From Dongia_B soli (GTDB taxonomy: Bacteria; Pseudomonadota; Alphaproteobacteria; Dongiales; Dongiaceae), in the NCBI RefSeq assembly GCF_034044715.1, contig NZ_JAXCLW010000001.1, forward strand, positions 620,001-684,000: a stretch of DNA of 64,000 nucleotides. Direction: 5' to 3'. The notes below the pieces were generated by a model. The model did not search any database and was not told the DNA's origin. It saw only the letters and a program-made list of their open reading frames with translations. Shown here one piece after another: positions 62,992 through 64,000 of this stretch (position 1 is its first letter; each line of letters begins with the position of its first letter). Made by a program: the position numbers and the translations under genes.

Positions 62992-64000
62992 TCAGCGGGG
63001 CAGGCGCAGGGTAACGCGCAAGCCCCCGCCGGGCCGGTCGCCGAGGTTGATTTCGCCACCATGTGTCAGAACGATGCTCTGGACAATGGCCAGGCCCAAT
63101 CCAGTGCCGCCGCTGTTCCGGTTGCGTGAGGCTTCCACCCGATAGAAGGGACGGAAGACAAGGTCGCGCTGATCCGGCGGGATGCCGGGGCCGAAATCGT
63201 CGATCGTGACCATAATCGCCGTCGGGCGCGGTGTTAAGCTGATCTCGGCCCGCTGTCCGTATTTGATGGCATTGTCGATCAGATTGCCGAAGCAGCGTCG
63301 CAGGGCCAGCGGCCGGCCCAGCATCTGATAATCGCCCGGCGGCACCGGCAGCAAAGTTACATCAGGCAGGTCGAAGGTCATTTCGCCGAGAAGTTGGGCA
63401 AGATCGAATTGCACCGGTGCTTCGCGGTCGCTGTCTTCCCGGGCGAAAGCGAGCGTCGAGCGGATCATCGCTTCCATCTCGTCCAGATCGGACAGCATGC
63501 GCTGCTGCGCTTCCGGATCGTCGACGAATTCGGCCCGCAATCGCAACCGGGTGATGGGCGTCCGCAGATCGTGGGAAATCGCTGCAATCATCTGCGTTCG
63601 GCCATCGACCAACCGGCGGATGCGGGCTTGCATTTCATTGAAGGCATGTGCGGCCCGCCGCACCTCGACCGATCCCGTCTCCGGCAGCGGCGTGTCAAGA
63701 TTACCGCGCCCCATTGTCTCCGCCGCCTTGGTGAGACGAGCCAGCGGTCGCGTCAGGCGATAAACCGGGAATAGGCAAAGCGCGATCGCGACCGCCAATG
63801 TCGCCAGGATCGACAGGATGAGATCCCAGGACGCAATCGGCAACGAGCTGACCGCTGCGACGTCGAAATTCAACCAGGTATCATCCAGCAATTGAATCGC
63901 GACCCGGAACCGCCGTTCGTTCGACTGGCGGTCCAGGATCTGGCTGGTGCGGTCCTGGTCGCTGCCCCAAAGCCCTGGCCACAGCCGCCGAAACCAGTGA
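62992..64000 (-). CDS. EnvZ-type sensor histidine kinase, N-terminus beyond the window
   Basis: The frame is open to the window edge, so the 5' part is missing. Visible, from about 35 residues before Q-L-L-D-D-T-W: a periplasmic end, a membrane span (L-I-L-S-I-L-A-T-L-A-V-A-I-A-L), a HAMP domain (P-V-Y-R-L-T-R-P-L-A-R-L), HisKA with A-A-I-S-H-D-L-R-T-P-I-T-R-L, and HATPase with N-L-I-D-N-A-I-K-Y-G, G-P-G-I-P and G-G-T-G-L-G-L-A-I. The I-S-H-D-L-R-T-P-I-T-R box resembles EnvZ. The response regulator, if adjacent, would be upstream outside the window. Convergent with cfa. Confidence 0.93.
   Translation of the reverse strand, partial: HWFRRLWPGLWGSDQDRTSQILDRQSNERRFRVAIQLLDDTWLNFDVAAVSSLPIASWDLILSILATLAVAIALCLFPVYRLTRPLARLTKAAETMGRGNLDTPLPETGSVEVRRAAHAFNEMQARIRRLVDGRTQMIAAISHDLRTPITRLRLRAEFVDDPEAQQRMLSDLDEMEAMIRSTLAFAREDSDREAPVQFDLAQLLGEMTFDLPDVTLLPVPPGDYQMLGRPLALRRCFGNLIDNAIKYGQRAEISLTPRPTAIMVTIDDFGPGIPPDQRDLVFRPFYRVEASRNRNSGGTGLGLAIVQSIVLTHGGEINLGDRPGGGLRVTLRLPR

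Overview
The window is GC-rich chromosomal DNA from an alphaproteobacterium, most likely a member of Rhodospirillales. This is inferred from gene orders and families, not from a database search. The supporting blocks are aroA-cmk-rpsA-ihfB-lapA; kdsD-lptC-lptA-lptB-rpoN-hpf-ptsN; a TIGR02300 (FYDLN acid) protein; an Hsp20-DUF1150 pair; and an NDUFA9-like complex I protein. Genes are densely packed with many ATGA overlaps. I see no insertion sequence, prophage or CRISPR array.

Layout. 1-5.3 kb (minus strand): aromatic amino acid, nucleotide and translation genes (aroA, cmk, rpsA, ihfB, lapA). 5.5-6.1 kb: a TIGR02300 protein and tRNA-Ala(GGC) with its terminator. 6.1-8.5 kb (minus): a fluoride-resistance unit with a fluoride riboswitch, a short leader frame, crcB/fluC and a DUF190 gene, followed by an MFS transporter. 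8.6-12.2 kb: a membrane hybrid histidine kinase divergent from an hsp20-DUF1150 operon that is preceded by a ROSE-like RNA thermometer.

12.5-22.9 kb: a LysR regulator and a long catabolic operon with no obvious described counterpart. It holds a RidA-like protein, a complete branched-chain-amino-acid-type ABC importer (livK, livH/livM fused and frameshifted, livG, livF), an arginase-fold protein lacking key catalytic residues, a Rieske oxygenase, a D-2-hydroxyacid dehydrogenase and an amidohydrolase. A T-N11-A operator and a promoter precede it, and a strong terminator separates livK from the permease. This is the most interesting accessory region.

23-30.5 kb (minus): LPS transport and Kdo synthesis genes, sigma-54, ribosome hibernation factor and PtsN, then a small RNase D and tRNA-Leu(CAG). 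30.6-45.6 kb: an NDUFA9-like protein, a class I amidotransferase, uppP, glutamate synthase in the order gltD-gltB, a glutathione transferase, a TPR protein, an epimerase, an ABHD10-like hydrolase, a GT4 glycosyltransferase, rpmI-rplT and a small lipoprotein.

45.7-52 kb: pheS-pheT, a short-chain dehydrogenase and lepA. 52-64 kb: a soluble TPR histidine kinase, tRNA-Ser(GGA), a ClC channel, a lone GT2-like glycosyltransferase, kup, two small uncharacterised proteins (one resembling a piece of a type I-secreted adhesin), cfa and an EnvZ-type sensor kinase cut by the window end.
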